Source: Limnoperna fortunei (lineage: Eukaryota > Mollusca > Bivalvia > Mytilida > Modiolidae). Taken from it: a stretch of 64,000 nucleotides of DNA. Below, one piece after another: positions 14,401 to 25,257 of this stretch. The notes below the pieces were generated by a model that saw only the letters and a program-made list of their open reading frames with translations, had not been told where the DNA came from and made no database searches. The first letter of the stretch is position 1, and each line of letters begins with the position of its first letter. The DNA lies in NCBI GenBank assembly GCA_944474755.1, contig OX104113.1, positions 71,293,917 to 71,357,916 on the forward strand, in the 5' to 3' direction. The position numbers were made by a program, and so were the translations under genes.

Positions 14401-17400
14401 AGAATATACTAAGGATAACACACTAGAAATGAAAAAGACATATATGAAGTTGAGCTGAAATTACACAATCAAACTAGATAATAAGTATGCACCTGTAGCT
14501 AAAGGAATTAAGGTATATATTTGTTAGTCGCAAAAAAGTTTTTTTTAGAAAGTACAATTAAAGACACAATGATGCCACAACAAACTCCACTGGCCTTACA
14601 CGACTCCATTATGTGTATAAACATCGTAACAAATATAAATGCTGTAGTCCTATAACTGTAGAAGACAGTCTGGACAAAGGATGTGAAAACAAGGGTAAAT
14701 TATAATGGCCTTAACTTTTCATCACAGGGGCATAATGAACAGTGTATATAATGTTGCTAATTGGCTTATTTGTAAATGCTAAAGATGGTATTAGAAAGCT
14801 ACTCTTCAAAGGAAGGTAATAACAAAATACAAAACACAGATGAAACTGTCAAAAAATACAATCCACAAAGTCTGCAAAAGGGACAGGTAAACAGTTTACA
14901 CTTGTACAATTTTTAAATTGTTTTGTTAGAGCTTTGTGGCCATTATACAGTGGAAATACATTTTAAATAATTTTCCAATCCAGATATTGTTTTCATAGCC
15001 CTCACTGTCCCATTGTGGCTTCGATTTCTGGTGCATGTTTTTTGCCCTTTTTTTTATTCTTGTAAATATTGAAATATATAACACAATGACAAGAATATCA
15101 GTATTTAATCATGTTTTTCTCATTTCAGCACTATCTGGAACATTCTATAAAATTATCAAAAAGTTTTGATTGCTGTTTTTCAAATATATTACTGACAGTA
15201 GAACTCAAATGGGTGCTAAAAAAAGTTTGAGCTATAAGTAGTTCAAGCCATTGCAGTTAAATAAAGAAAAAAAATTTCCACCAAAAAAATTTAAAAAATT
15301 ATTCTTCCCTTTAACAATTGTATTTTAATATTAATAAAACTGCAAATATCAACAAAATTCACAGTTGATTTCTAACTGGGATGTTTTTGTTTTGTTTTTA
15401 TAATCTGTTTGATACAGAGTATATTTTTAAGTAGGAAAAATATGTCTATTTGCATGTTAAAGCTAATCATCACTATTCGTGACATCATTATTATCAGTTA
15501 TTTTTATACCGGCTTCGAAGAAGAGGGTGTATACTGGGTTCATTCATCAGTTTCGTAACAAAATTTTTTGGATATTTTGAAAATTGCTTTATCCTATAGT
15601 TCCATATTGTGTTAAGCAATTGTATGCTCCTTGGTCATTTTACCTGATTACCGAATACTTTTTGTGAAATCAGGGGCATCACTAGTAAACATTAGCCCAC
15701 AGATTTATTTTATTTGACATACCTTTACTAATTGTAATCGCTTTCATTATCTACGTCTTTTGTATCAGAGGTTAATTGCTTCAAACTGACGCTTGTAATG
15801 TAAGTTCAAGTTATTTATGGTGACTTACATAAATTTAATATCAATGGGACCTTTAAATTAGTTGAGTTTTCTAGAAATCAGAGTTAAAAAAAACCAGCAT
15901 TTGTTGTACAAACACATACATAAATGATGGGTTTAAAAAAACAGTGGGACAAAATGATGGTGTTCAAGCCATCACAGTAGGAGCTACCAAACTGTATCTT
16001 GAGTTTGTATATTTGCATATTGATATGTTATTTGGTAGTGAAACTTTATCTTTAAATGGTATTTGAAGAAGACTGCCATTGTAATATCTACTTACTGAGA
16101 ATAAATAAGGAACACAGACCCAAAAATCATTGGCAATTCATCAAATAGCTGTAAAACACAAAGCAAATGTTTAAAAGAAAATCAGTTTTTACTGACATCA
16201 ATAACCAACAATGCTGTTAAATGTAAACGGTATATTGCTATGTCATGATGTCTACATAAATGCTGAACAAGTTCTATTCATATCAATCTACACCACATTG
16301 TACATTTTACAAATATACTACTGATAATCAAAGAAGAAAACTTTAGTAACTTTCAGATTGGTCATATTAATGATAAAGGTTATTAGTGCAAAAAGAAAAA
16401 GAACCTGATCTTGCAGATTCTGGACGTTATCATAGAATACAAAATACATGTACCTGGACATGTAGAGGCTACAGGGAGTCGTCATCCAATACAATTTACC
16501 TGAACAATTAGATACCCCCAGGAGCTGTCATCCAATACAAAGTAGCTGGACAATTAGAGACCCATAAGAGCTGTCAATCAATACAATGTACCTGGACAAT
16601 ATAACACCCCCCGAAGCTGTCATTCAATGCAATGTACCTGGATAACTAGAGGCCAACATGAACTCTCAAAGAATACAATACCTAGAGGCTCCCAAGAGCT
16701 GTAATAGAATACAATATTCTTGAAACAGTAGACTACTGGGAGCTGTAATAGCATACAGTGTATCTATGCAACTAAAGGATCCAGAAGCTGTCATAGAATA
16801 CAATGTACCAGCTGCCAGACAACTAGAGGTTCCAATGAGCTTTCATATATTAAATTGTATCTGGATAACTAGGGCTCCCAGGAGCTTTCATGTTATACAA
16901 TGACCAGCTGAACAACTAGAGACTCACAAAAACTATCAAAGAATACAATGTACCAGATGGACAACTAGTTGTCACTGAATTAAATGTAAATAAACAAGTA
17001 GAGGATCCCAGGAGCTGTCAAAGAATACAATATACTAGTACCATTTCGACAACAAGAGGCTTGCAGTAGCTGTCAAAGAATATGATGTGCCAGATGGACA
17101 ACTAGAGGCTCACAGGAGCTGTCACAAAAGACAAAGTTCCAGCTGGACAACTAGAGGCTCCCATGAACTGTCACAAAATACGAAGTACCACCCAGACAAC
17201 TAGAGGCTCCCATGAGCTGTCATAAAATACAAAGTACCACCTGGACAACTAGAGGCTCCCATGAGCTTTCGTAGAATACAGTGTACCTGGACAACTCGAG
17301 GCTCTCAGGAGCTGTCAAAGAATAAAAAGTACCTGCTGGACAACAAGAGGCTCCCAAGAGCTGTCCAAGAATACAATGTACCAGCTAGACAACATGACAA

Positions 17401-20400
17401 AATACCATGCTGTTTTTTTAGTAAGGACAGGTTGATGACAGAGCTATAAAATAAAATTTTAATAATTTTTTTGTCCTAGAGCTTTCATACCAAGTTTGTG
17501 TTAATTGGCATGGCCTGGCTTAGTCATTTAAGAATAATTTTTTTTAAATAAGCCTAAATTAGATTAGACATGTACCAAGTAAAATAATCCATTTTTTTAC
17601 ACACAAAAACCACAAAATATATATAAAGATTCAGTTAATCCCACTTTTATGAGATTAGAAAAGATTGAAAGCTTGTTTTGCTGAAAAATATAATAGAAAA
17701 CTAGATTATTCATATTTATATGTAGTAACATCTGGCCATCATGTTTGTAGATTTATCAATATAAACAAGTTCAGTTGAATGGTGCTTTTTGAAAATTAAA
17801 CTTGTTGTATGTTATCAATAAACACAGTACAGTATTTCTTATTTAAACATACCTGCATACTATATAAGAGCGTCATATGGAAGCACCAAGATCCAAGTCC
17901 AACAGCTAGAAAACCAAACAAAAATAACAAATGTAGACATTTTGTATTCAAGGTCAGCATAAAAGGCAATCTCAGTGAGGCTTGAGACCATAAGATTATA
18001 AGGCCAGCAAAGCTTCATTAAACTGACAATCACTGTATACAATTACATGTATATGGGACTAATCACATTTTTTTCTATCAAGATATGGCGACACAGGTGG
18101 AATTTTTTTGGAACAAGTGCATAATTACTATAAGTGCACAATTTGGTTTACCAAACTAAAGGCTCTCAGACGCATGTAATTACTATGTAAGACAAAAGAC
18201 TTTAAGCTGTCTTCAATGTCAGATAATAATTGTTTGACTTATTTTTACAGATGGTTTTTATTATTTTTGCCATTCACACTTTCTCGCTGTCAGCAATTTT
18301 TAAAGCTAACAGTCAAAGCGTGCCAAATATTTTAGAAAAAGTCACTAACATCCAATAGCTTCTGTAAGGAGTAAAAGTGGCTTAGAAATTTTCAACAGAA
18401 GATTTTTTTTTAAAGTTAACGATGACACCAAAATGATTTATTTTAAATATTACCCCCCCCCCCTTCCCTTCCTCATCCACATCCAGATATGATCAGATAT
18501 AAAATGGTTGGTGCATACTAATACTAGGATACCTAGCAATCATTATTTATACATACATGTAAAGATTACTTTCTAGAATTTTCTATTATGTCAGTTTATG
18601 AAAATAGAAACTTCCAGATATTTTTTGAAAACAATAGTTTTAAATAAGCTTTGTGAACTTTTTGCCAGATTAAGAGATTAAGCAGTGATTTTGACTAATT
18701 AAAACTGGCTTGATCAATAAGCATAAAGCAGTCAATACCAGTCTACAGAAGCTTAGAATAGCCTATATACAATGTACATGTATTATACAATTTGACAATA
18801 TTTCAAATTAAGGGACAAATGTTTTCAAAGATTTACATCTACTTATTAAATGTATTAATTTATTAAAGTATTAAAGTATGCGTGTTTAAAACCTGGACAA
18901 TACAGAAGAAATTAATGAGGGATAAATTGGCCTGTAATACATAACTGGACTTGAGAAAACAAATACAAATACTTGTCCAGTATTGCAATAAATCTGTGGC
19001 CACATGTTACATGAACTGGAGAACATGTGGTTTCATTGTTCTACTTGACTTTTTAATAGATAGATGGTAAATAAATATATAATCTGATTATAAAAATTTA
19101 GTTTGGTTGGAATTATATTCAACAAGTAAAAATGTTTGTATTTGGCTTTTCTTTACAATACATGTATTACAAGAGATATGGTTATGTTTGAATATTTCAT
19201 AGAAATAGTGTCAATAAAAACATCTTAAATTTACATTGCATAATAATAATGCATGTACATTAATGTATAAATGTAACTATGCATTATTATTTTTGACAAA
19301 TTTTCAATATCTGGCACAGAGTTCATCCATTCAATACACTTTTTTAACACCATGAAATGAAGTGTACATGTATATATTGTCAACACCAAAGACTAGCCTA
19401 TTTTAGGGTCTAATAATAATATATCAACTTTTACATGTCCATAACACCAAATTTTATCCTAAACTTAAAGATAGTGATTGGTTAAAAATGAATTATCAGC
19501 TTATATATCTTCCCCTTACTAGAAATTCATCGAATTTAGAAACATTTTTCAAACAATAATTTTTAATAACAGACTTCAATCTACACTGCATTTGTAAGTT
19601 ATAACAAAAAACTGTCTTCTAATAGTTACTTGTACATGTACATGTAACTCTTAAAAAACAATAATAAAGGATTTTTAAAGTGACAGGACTGTTTCTTCTT
19701 AGACAGTTCATTGGTAACAGGTCTCCTCATATTGTATTACTCATGTCACTGTACATTTAATGTCATACATACCATTATAACCATTTATATTAAAAAACTG
19801 ATTAATATTACAAATGTGTATTTCACATGTTAACAAAAATGGCAATCAATCTAATTTCTAAATTAATAAACTATTTATTTCTTTCACAAGTTAAATCTTG
19901 TTATATAATGTGCTAATATGTTTCTCTGTAATGAACATTATGCATGTATTTACATGTACAAATATAGAATATATTGACATATTTGATAACATGTAGAACA
20001 AAACCAAAACAATGTGTACTTTACTTTAGAAATAATGGACTCAGACCATTAAAACCTGAGGCACGAAAAAAAGTTTTACATTTTTTCCTACTCACATTAA
20101 TTTTTTTTTATAAATAATAAAATCAATAATAGGGATTCAAGGATTACTAAATGTAAAATGGAATGAAGATTAGGGTTATGCTCCCAAAAGGTAAAAGGAA
20201 TAACAGGGTACTTAATTACATGTACATTACAGATAATTAAAACCCATTGACAAAAACAATTTTTATAGTATGCATACTAGTATGTGTATCATATGCTATT
20301 TTACCCAAAACAACATTAAAATACATGTACTAGTACATTTAGATACTGTAATTTCAAATCCATCATTATAAATCCAGAAAATTTATTCTGGTTTGATGAC

Positions 20401-23229
20401 ATATCACATTAGAGAAAAATTATGTAGAAGGTATATAGCCATTTTCTAAACTGAGTTGAGACAAAAAATGATGATTATTATGTACATATGTTTTAAAGTT
20501 TGATTTATAAAAGCTTGTGTTTAAGAATACAAGTATATGATGAAATAAAGCAAACATTTTTATTTTGATCCGAGATGCTTGCTAACACAGGACTTTACAT
20601 TGCATGTTTATCTGGTCCTCTACACGACAATTTGGATGCAATTTTTTATCATATTTTTCATGCCATATTGTCTAGATGATCTCTATTTTGCATTGAAAGC
20701 ATTGTGGTGAAAAAACTGGCACTCACATGTATTAAATTTAAAATTTGATCTACTGCACAAGTATACATACTTTAGCATGTGCGTGTACCGGGTAGTTAAC
20801 AATCATCATTTGTGAAGAAAATGAGGTGCAATATCTAAATTTTATGAAAAAAAGAACATTTAACAGATTATAATATTATTAAACAATGTCTGTTAGTTTT
20901 TTAATGGAGTTTTATGCCAATTTCAGATACAAGTATATCATGGCAGTAAGTTTTTATTGGAGAAAAAACCAGGTGTACACCTGCTGAGAACGGCTGAACT
21001 TCAGCAGGACAACAGACAATATTTTGTTAATTAAGGTTAAAATTGATCACATCTTGCTGGATGGTTAAATAACATGTTTATGTATGTTTGTGATTGTGTT
21101 GACATTACTGGTACTAATAATAGGCAATGTTATTTTCAGTGGCAAATGTTTTTCTTGGATAATTAATAATACATACTAAATACTGAGCCATTACACCATT
21201 TATATCTATATTCCATGTGATCCACAAATGCAAAATACAGTGCAGCCAGAGATGGTATGATGAAAATCAGATTACTAACTGTATTCCCTGAAAAAATAAT
21301 ATAATTTTTGTGAAGTCCAATTTCTTCTGGTGTATTTATCAAATGTCCAATACAGCCCTTAAAATTATTTTAGTAAAAAAGTCACCAAAGAATACACATG
21401 TAAATTTTTACTATGCAAGACTCATAAGTCTAGAAATATTAGTAATAGAAACCGTAAAATTCAATGATAGGTAATTAGGTAAAGTACATTTCTTTTTTTT
21501 TAAAGAAAAATTACAACAATATTTTTATTTTACAATTATAGCTTTTGTAAGAAATCAATACATGTATGCATCAACCAACAGACCAAACAGGACATAACAA
21601 GTGTTTTATTAAATACATTCAAAATTATATTTCCTGGATGATATTGTGGTCTCCCACATCACTTCTTAGTGAATAACAGGATCCTACATGTATATTAATC
21701 AGTTACACCACTCTAAGCTATATAGTAATTTTATTTTTACGATTTATCTAAATGATTCTCTGTAAGCAACAATCATGTATGAATTTTTTTTTTTAACAGA
21801 ACCATAGTATACCAGTCTATAAGCTAATAGCTATATAGTAAATTATTTTTCTTTGACGATTTATCTACACCATTGCAGTAAAATTACAGAGCCATGTATA
21901 CAATGCAAATATTTACAAAAATATGTAACTTATTCTCCAGGTGTTATAGAAATACCAAATAGAATGTTGAGAAAAGAAAAAATATTAAAACACCATAGAA
22001 ACCATTTTATAGTGGACAAATATTCTAAAATCCATTGTGTACATGGTGGTAAATCACTCTGGCTGCTTTATCAGGAGTATTTGCAGTGTTCCAGCTAGGA
22101 TTTAAAAACAGAGGGGCGCATGAGAAGGGCACTTTTTCGTGTATTTTCATATTTTTTAGTGTGATTGAGGTTGTTGCACTTTTGTTGTTATTGTTATTTG
22201 AATAAGTGTTCTGTTACTGTTTTTCGCCTTTGTTTTCATTTTAAAGTAAAATATTTAAATATATTTGTGCATTTAATCAACTGAAAAGTGACTGCCAATA
22301 TACTATTTATTACTGTGTTTCAATGTTTGTGGTTGTAACTTCAACACAAGCAGCATTGTATTTGCAAGTTCCTGAACTAAGTTCATATCCGCTCCGGATA
22401 TATTCCGTATTTTCAGTTGGCTTGTACTGGTTGCCTCGAGTATTTTTACTTAACGCTATTTGAACATAGAAAAAGGCAGTTGTGTACCAGCTTTCACTTT
22501 TGTTTTTAAAAAATGGCGTGTTCAATGATAAACATGGCGCGGTGACAAATATTCGAAGATATCTACCGCATATGGCAATAAAACGGTTGTAGATATTTCC
22601 GGTCTGGATCATAATTAAGCCAAATGGCCAAAAACAGTGACCACGCAAATTTTTAAGGTAATAACATTTTTGAAGTGTTACCTGTGTACCAGTCCCCACT
22701 GTCTACCGCTAATTACATAATCAAATTATAAGGAAACGAGAATAGTCTAATGAGTTAATTAGCTATAAAAACACTATAATAACTAATAATTTTAGAGCAG
22801 AAAATTAATTAGAGCAATAGAGTGATAAGTGGCACAAATCGGGACACAGGGGCGCCTGAGAGGGGCACAGGGGCGCGGTAATTTTAGGGCGGGGCGCGGC
22901 GCCCCTCTATTTCCCCCTAGCTGGAACACTGATTTGAGACCTGCCAGTAGCTTCACTAAGTAAGATTCAAAGGAGCTACTAGTACATTATTGCAGGGGCA
23001 TTTTTGATTTTTTCATTTCTAAGATTTATCATATTTCGACTACAGCAAGCAAATCAAACAACATTGAACAATGCAAAAATGAGAAGCAGTTTGCATTACT
23101 TATCTGCATATTTTAAGCTAAGTACTTACAAAATTCTGCAATATACGCTGTTACACTGTAGTTTTCTTCACACCAGTCGATTGTAGCCGTTGGAATACCC
23201 CAAAATCCACTGATTAAACTTGGGGCCAT
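8350..23229 (-). CDS. ACER3: Alkaline ceramidase 3 (ACER3-like), complete, 11 exons
   Basis: Seven-pass ER/Golgi membrane amidase family that hydrolyses ceramide to sphingosine and a fatty acid. Exons on the minus strand: 23130-23229, 21177-21287, 17853-17905, 16096-16148, 14286-14367, 13632-13667, 12825-12880, 12006-12107, 9476-9580, 8976-9021, 8350-8406. They sum to 801 nt, 266 residues plus stop; human ACER3 has 267. Every junction is GT/AG and every phase fits. The start MAPS and the [16 protein letters not shown] stretch match the family N-terminus. Expected residues are present: calcium site D18, W19, E21, N23, E32; catalytic and zinc site S76, H80 (GSWCFHMTL), D91 (FDELPM), H215 and H219 (HAWWH). 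Late motifs WNID and GVWP are kept. Introns carry mobile DNA but exons are clean, so the gene looks functional. ACER3 rather than ACER1/2 is judged from the N-terminus and these motifs. Confidence 0.95.
8976..9021 (-). CDS. ACER3: ACER3 exon 10
   Basis: Encodes [15 protein letters not shown], matching the TLYLRYRPKVK region of human ACER3. Acceptor tgtgtag, donor GTATGTT, exit phase 0. Confidence 0.85.
9476..9580 (-). CDS. ACER3: ACER3 exon 9 (zinc ligands HAWWH)
   Basis: Encodes [19 protein letters not shown], with zinc ligands His215 and His219. Acceptor ttttgcag, donor GTATGTT, exit phase 2. Confidence 0.95.
10010..10260. repeat. Dispersed repeat in ACER3 intron 8
   Basis: A locally GC-richer block with the ttgaggtcaaggtcaaa motif, followed by aaggacgcaaagacggacagac, a motif style common in bivalve interspersed repeats. 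No coding potential is seen. It stands directly next to the SINE at 10306. Family unknown. Confidence 0.5.
10306..10570 (-). mobile_element. tRNA-derived SINE in ACER3 intron 8, 12-bp target-site duplication
   Basis: Same family as the copy at 2454, in opposite orientation. The tRNA-like head lies at the right end (complement of the A box near 10550, B box complement gagaatcgaaccc near 10486), with the tail at the left. It is flanked by gagctgttaatt at 10294-10305 and 10571-10582. It has the same orientation as the gene. Confidence 0.9.
10583..11720. repeat. Mixed dispersed repeat fragments in ACER3 intron 8
   Basis: Contains blocks such as aaaaggggcacaactcctac and gttggcacgctcacaaagcg, and a C-run near 11500-11511 followed by a purine-rich tract. 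These are typical of worn interspersed repeats; no element ends could be set. Confidence 0.4.
12006..12107 (-). CDS. ACER3: ACER3 exon 8 (WNID motif)
   Basis: Encodes [16 protein letters not shown] and then [13 protein letters not shown], matching the family WNIDNIFC signature. Acceptor ttttccag, donor GTTTGT, exit phase 2. Confidence 0.95.
12825..12880 (-). CDS. ACER3: ACER3 exon 7
   Basis: Encodes the membrane helix [15 protein letters not shown]. Acceptor tttttcag, donor GTAGGTAC, exit phase 2. Confidence 0.9.
13632..13667 (-). CDS. ACER3: ACER3 exon 6 (36 nt)
   Basis: A 12-codon exon, [12 protein letters not shown], phase 0 on both sides. It matches VYLKVKEPIFHQ of human ACER3, which supports so small an exon. 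Confidence 0.9.
14286..14367 (-). CDS. ACER3: ACER3 exon 5
   Basis: Entered in phase 2 and left in phase 0 at GTAAGT. Encodes a lumen- or cytosol-exposed loop rich in charged residues ([10 protein letters not shown]) and the helix [14 protein letters not shown]. Confidence 0.9.
14368..16095. other. ACER3 intron 4, AT-rich, nothing recognised
   Basis: No nested reading frame or repeat shared with other parts of the window was seen apart from homopolymer runs. The shorter introns 5-7, 9 and 10 likewise hold nothing I can name. Confidence 0.5.
16096..16148 (-). CDS. ACER3: ACER3 exon 4 (catalytic Asp)
   Basis: Encodes [17 protein letters not shown], with Asp91. Acceptor gttttacag, donor GTAAGTAG, exit phase 2. 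Confidence 0.95.
16442..17395. repeat. Minisatellite of about 45-50 bp units in ACER3 intron 3
   Basis: About twenty degenerate units carrying tacctggacaactagaggctc and then ccaggagctgtca, aaagaatacaa. The units at about 17090-17400 are the most alike; the left ones are more diverged. The core actagaggctcccaggagct also forms the left end of the composite repeat at 1863. The open reading frame across 17261-17449 is an effect of the repeat, not a gene. Confidence 0.9.
17853..17905 (-). CDS. ACER3: ACER3 exon 3 (catalytic Ser/His)
   Basis: Encodes [17 protein letters not shown], with catalytic Ser76 and zinc ligand His80. Acceptor ttttctag, donor GTATGT, exit phase 0. Confidence 0.95.
17906..21176. 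other. ACER3 intron 2, AT-rich, with a decayed SINE fragment at its 5' side
   Basis: No exon-like reading frame was seen. A short worn copy of the SINE body lies at about 20905-20985 (minus orientation; atcatggcagtaagttttta and then ttggagaaaaaacc). A C-run lies at about 18453-18462. The rest is plain AT-rich sequence. Confidence 0.5.
21177..21287 (-). CDS. ACER3: ACER3 exon 2
   Basis: Entered in phase 1 after tttttCAG and left in phase 1 at GTATGT. Encodes [14 protein letters not shown] and the first membrane helix, ending [10 protein letters not shown]. An internal GT (GTAATG) was rejected as donor because it would remove residues; the chosen donor gives exactly the same spacing as human ACER3 between RY and VG. 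Confidence 0.9.
22084..22931. mobile_element. 848-bp TIR element in ACER3 intron 1
   Basis: The ends are inverted copies of CAGTGTTCCAGCTAGG, followed inward by an AGAGGGGCGC block on both sides. Flanks are direct repeats ATTTG at 22079-22083 and 22932-22936. The CAGTG terminus recalls hAT elements, but these usually leave 8-bp duplications, so the superfamily is open. An uninterrupted 129-codon minus-strand frame (22310-22699) lies inside; I do not recognise it as a transposase. Confidence 0.8.
23130..23229 (-). CDS. ACER3: ACER3 exon 1 (start codon, calcium-site residues)
   Basis: Encodes residues 1-33 from ATG at 23229 and holds D18, W19, E21, N23 and E32. The donor is GTAAGTACTT, leaving phase 1. 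The split codon is Trp34, part of the family motif AEFWNTVSNL. No in-frame upstream ATG was seen before the start. Confidence 0.95.
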
Positions 23230-23445
23230 TTTACTCCGTGTTTAGTTTTTTGACGATATATCAGTCTATAAACCAGTGTCGTTTACAAGTTTTAATGGCA
23301 TTCAAGGTATAAAAATAGATTTCAAAGTTTTATAGTAAACAGACATGTTAATTCATACACCTTTAAAGTCCTGGTTAATGAACCATTGCTTTCAACTGCG
23401 CATAACTACTGTGTTTTGGTTTGGTAGCAGACAACACAAGAAAAA

Positions 23446-23454
23446 ACCGGAAGT
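23446..23454 (+). promoter_or_regulatory. ETS/GABP consensus in the ACER3 promoter region
   Basis: ACCGGAAGT, a perfect ETS-family core, lies about 217 bp upstream of the ACER3 ATG. A CCAAT string is at about 23481. No TATA box was seen between here and the ATG, so this would be a TATA-less housekeeping-type promoter. The site is sequence-supported; its use is inferred. Confidence 0.45.
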
Positions 23455-23687
23455 ATAATTAAATCAAACTAATTGCTTGACCAATGACGGGAGAGTTTAG
23501 TTCTGCTACTCTTGAATTTTTTTTCGTTAAAAATAATTCATTTAAAAGTAAGCATATTATATTCTTCGATTATTATTCGATTTTGATGATAATGCTTCAC
23601 ATTAAGAGAAATTTTTCTAATTGTTTTGACAGTGATGCAAATTGTCCAAGGGAATTGTACTTATGTCTGCATCAAACTAGCACTCAC

Positions 23688-23889
23688 CATGTATTATAAA
23701 TTCCGGATTATAGTAGCAATTGTATGGGTAGGCAGGCAATTTTTTCGGCTCAGTCAAAAAATTATGTCCCAAATCAAAGTTTGCGCTGTGCTTCCAGTTT
23801 CCTTTCTTGCGTTCATGTAACTTAACTTTTGTCAAAGGTTCAATCTCGTGTAACACAGTCACACAAAATAAAAAATAAACAAGACACAT
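23688..23889 (-). CDS. First exon of a putative small secreted protein, or alternative ACER3 leader
   Basis: Starts at ATG 23889 with a signal-peptide-like hydrophobic run (MCLVYFLFCVTVL) and then a basic, Lys/Tyr-rich stretch (KVKLHERKKGNWKH, PKKLPAYPYNCYYNPEF). It runs 67 codons into a strong donor, G|GTGAGTGC, leaving phase 1. A TATATATAG motif lies 53-61 bp upstream of the ATG. I do not recognise the protein. The only same-strand exons downstream are those of ACER3; ACER3 exon 2 accepts phase 1, so splicing to it would stay in frame, giving an ACER3 form without the calcium site. It could also be chance. Confidence 0.4.
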
Positions 23890-23941
23890 CTTTTATACAA
23901 TATAAAATCACATTGTCGATACCCCACTTCCGATTCGTTCT

Positions 23942-23950
23942 CTATATATA
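23942..23950 (-). promoter_or_regulatory. TATA-like box upstream of the exon at 23688
   Basis: TATATATAG on the minus strand, placed so that transcription would begin near 23915, about 25 bp before the ATG at 23889. An ETS-type CGGAAGTG (complement of 23925-23932) lies just downstream. Confidence 0.35.
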
Positions 23951-24029
23951 CATCGCGTGAACGAGAGCTATCATTTTATCATCAAGTGCCACAATCACGT
24001 ATTTAATACTAAAGCTACAAACAGTTATA

Positions 24030-24215
24030 GAGAAAAAACATACGACATTCGTGAATAGAAAAAAATGGCAAGGAAACCGACCTAAGCCGAAAGTCAAGGG
24101 ATAATAAAAAAAAATCCGGATATAGATAAACATATACCACGCAAAACAAACCCCAAAAACAAAAAAGCAGAAAGAGTAACCCAAACCCAATAAAAACCAT
24201 GGATGCACCTATGTA
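24030..24215 (-). mobile_element. 3'-end fragment of the retroelement found at 60.2-62.3 kb
   Basis: Shares the order caaggaaaccga, gccgaaagtcaa, aaatccggata, agaaagag, acccaaacccaat, aaccatgg with 60283-60415 in the same orientation. It has no coding frame, as expected for a 5'-truncated copy. Confidence 0.75.
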
Positions 24216-24250
24216 TTGTGGCCAAATGCGGCCTTCGGTATTTCATAAGA

Positions 24251-24499
24251 ATTTTTGTGAATGATGTTTAACGCCACTTTTAGCAATTTTTCAACTATAT
24301 CATGGTGTCCAGCTTTTATTGGTTGAAGAAGCCAGAGTACCCGGAGCAAATCCCGACCATCGGTAGTAAAACTGGCAATTCTTGTCAATTAAGGTTGGAG
24401 TCGAGTACACCCTGCCTGCAATGAGACTCGAACTCGCAACCTCAGTGTTGACATGCCTCGCAATCAATAGTAGACGAACATCCTTAACCACTCGGCCAC
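24251..24499 (-). mobile_element. tRNA-derived SINE, 12-bp target-site duplication
   Basis: Same family as the SINEs at 2454 and 10306, with the tRNA-like head at the right end. Flanked by tatttcataaga at 24239-24250 and 24500-24511. It sits directly behind the retroelement tail that ends near 24215. Confidence 0.9.
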
Positions 24500-24570
24500 T
24501 ATTTCATAAGAGAAATGGCCGGTTATTTACACACACCTGTCATATATATGTATATATATAACTAAACAGC

Positions 24571-24812
24571 CAGGGGCGTAGCTCGACTAGTTGTGGATTC
24601 ACAAAAAAAAACTAAGGGCTCTGGGGTATGCCCCCAGAATATTTTGAAAACAAATGGTGCAATTTAGTGCATTTTTGAGAGCTCTAAAGTACTAAAAATG
24701 GACAGCTTATTAATTGCATGGATTATATATAAATATATATATTGCATTTTTTGTGAAACTCGTGTGGATTCTGCCGCGAACTCGTGTATAGGCAGGTACG
24801 CGCCTGGCGGTC
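24571..24812. mobile_element. Small MITE-like element with imperfect inverted ends
   Basis: The left end ccaggggcgtagct is matched by the complement of the right end aggtacgcgcctgg. The inside includes tatgcccccagaat and no reading frame. CAGGGGCGTAGC-type ends are common on small DNA transposons. No clear target duplication could be read. Confidence 0.55.
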
Positions 24813-25257
24813 ATAAAGTTTGTCATGCCATCTGTGACTAGAAAATATACACACAAATACACTCGCACACACGTGTTCACAATTGTTTAAAATATGTTAG
24901 AAAAAGTCTCGTTTTTTTTTCAGAATAAACTAAGACATTAGATACATCCAGACGCGTGTATATATTATTCAGTACAAACAATTTAGCGCGGTCTACATCT
25001 AAACAACGTGGAAGATAAAACGGAGACAAACACAACGAGTGCAAGCGATCAGTCGATCCTTCGACTCATAATTCGACTGATAGTGCTGATCATTATTAAT
25101 GTTACAAGTTTGTTTCAGTCATACATGTCGTCAAGAACAATACATTCAGATTTATATTGCATTCTATTTAAGTGACGTTAATTTCATGGTTTCTATGTTC
25201 GTGAATATATAGTTCTGCAAAGCTTTACTCATCAGGATTATCATTGATTTTTTAGGG

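Noticed and set aside
16442..17395. CRISPR-like or tRNA-cluster-like repeats
   Set aside because: Degenerate tandem minisatellite; no spacers and no tRNA fold.
17261..17449. Open frame across the intronic minisatellite
   Set aside because: Its residues repeat with the satellite unit and it sits in an ACER3 intron.
21222..21230. Alternative donor GTAATG inside ACER3 exon 2
   Set aside because: Using it would delete residues between RY and VG that other ACER3 proteins have; the GTATGT donor keeps the spacing.
22310..22699. 129-codon open frame (minus), longest in the window
   Set aside because: It lies wholly within the TIR element at 22084-22931 and shows no transposase or other motif; kept only as part of that element.
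23677..23820. Plus-strand frame opposite the signal-peptide exon
   Set aside because: Shadow of the minus-strand exon; no start context or splice site.
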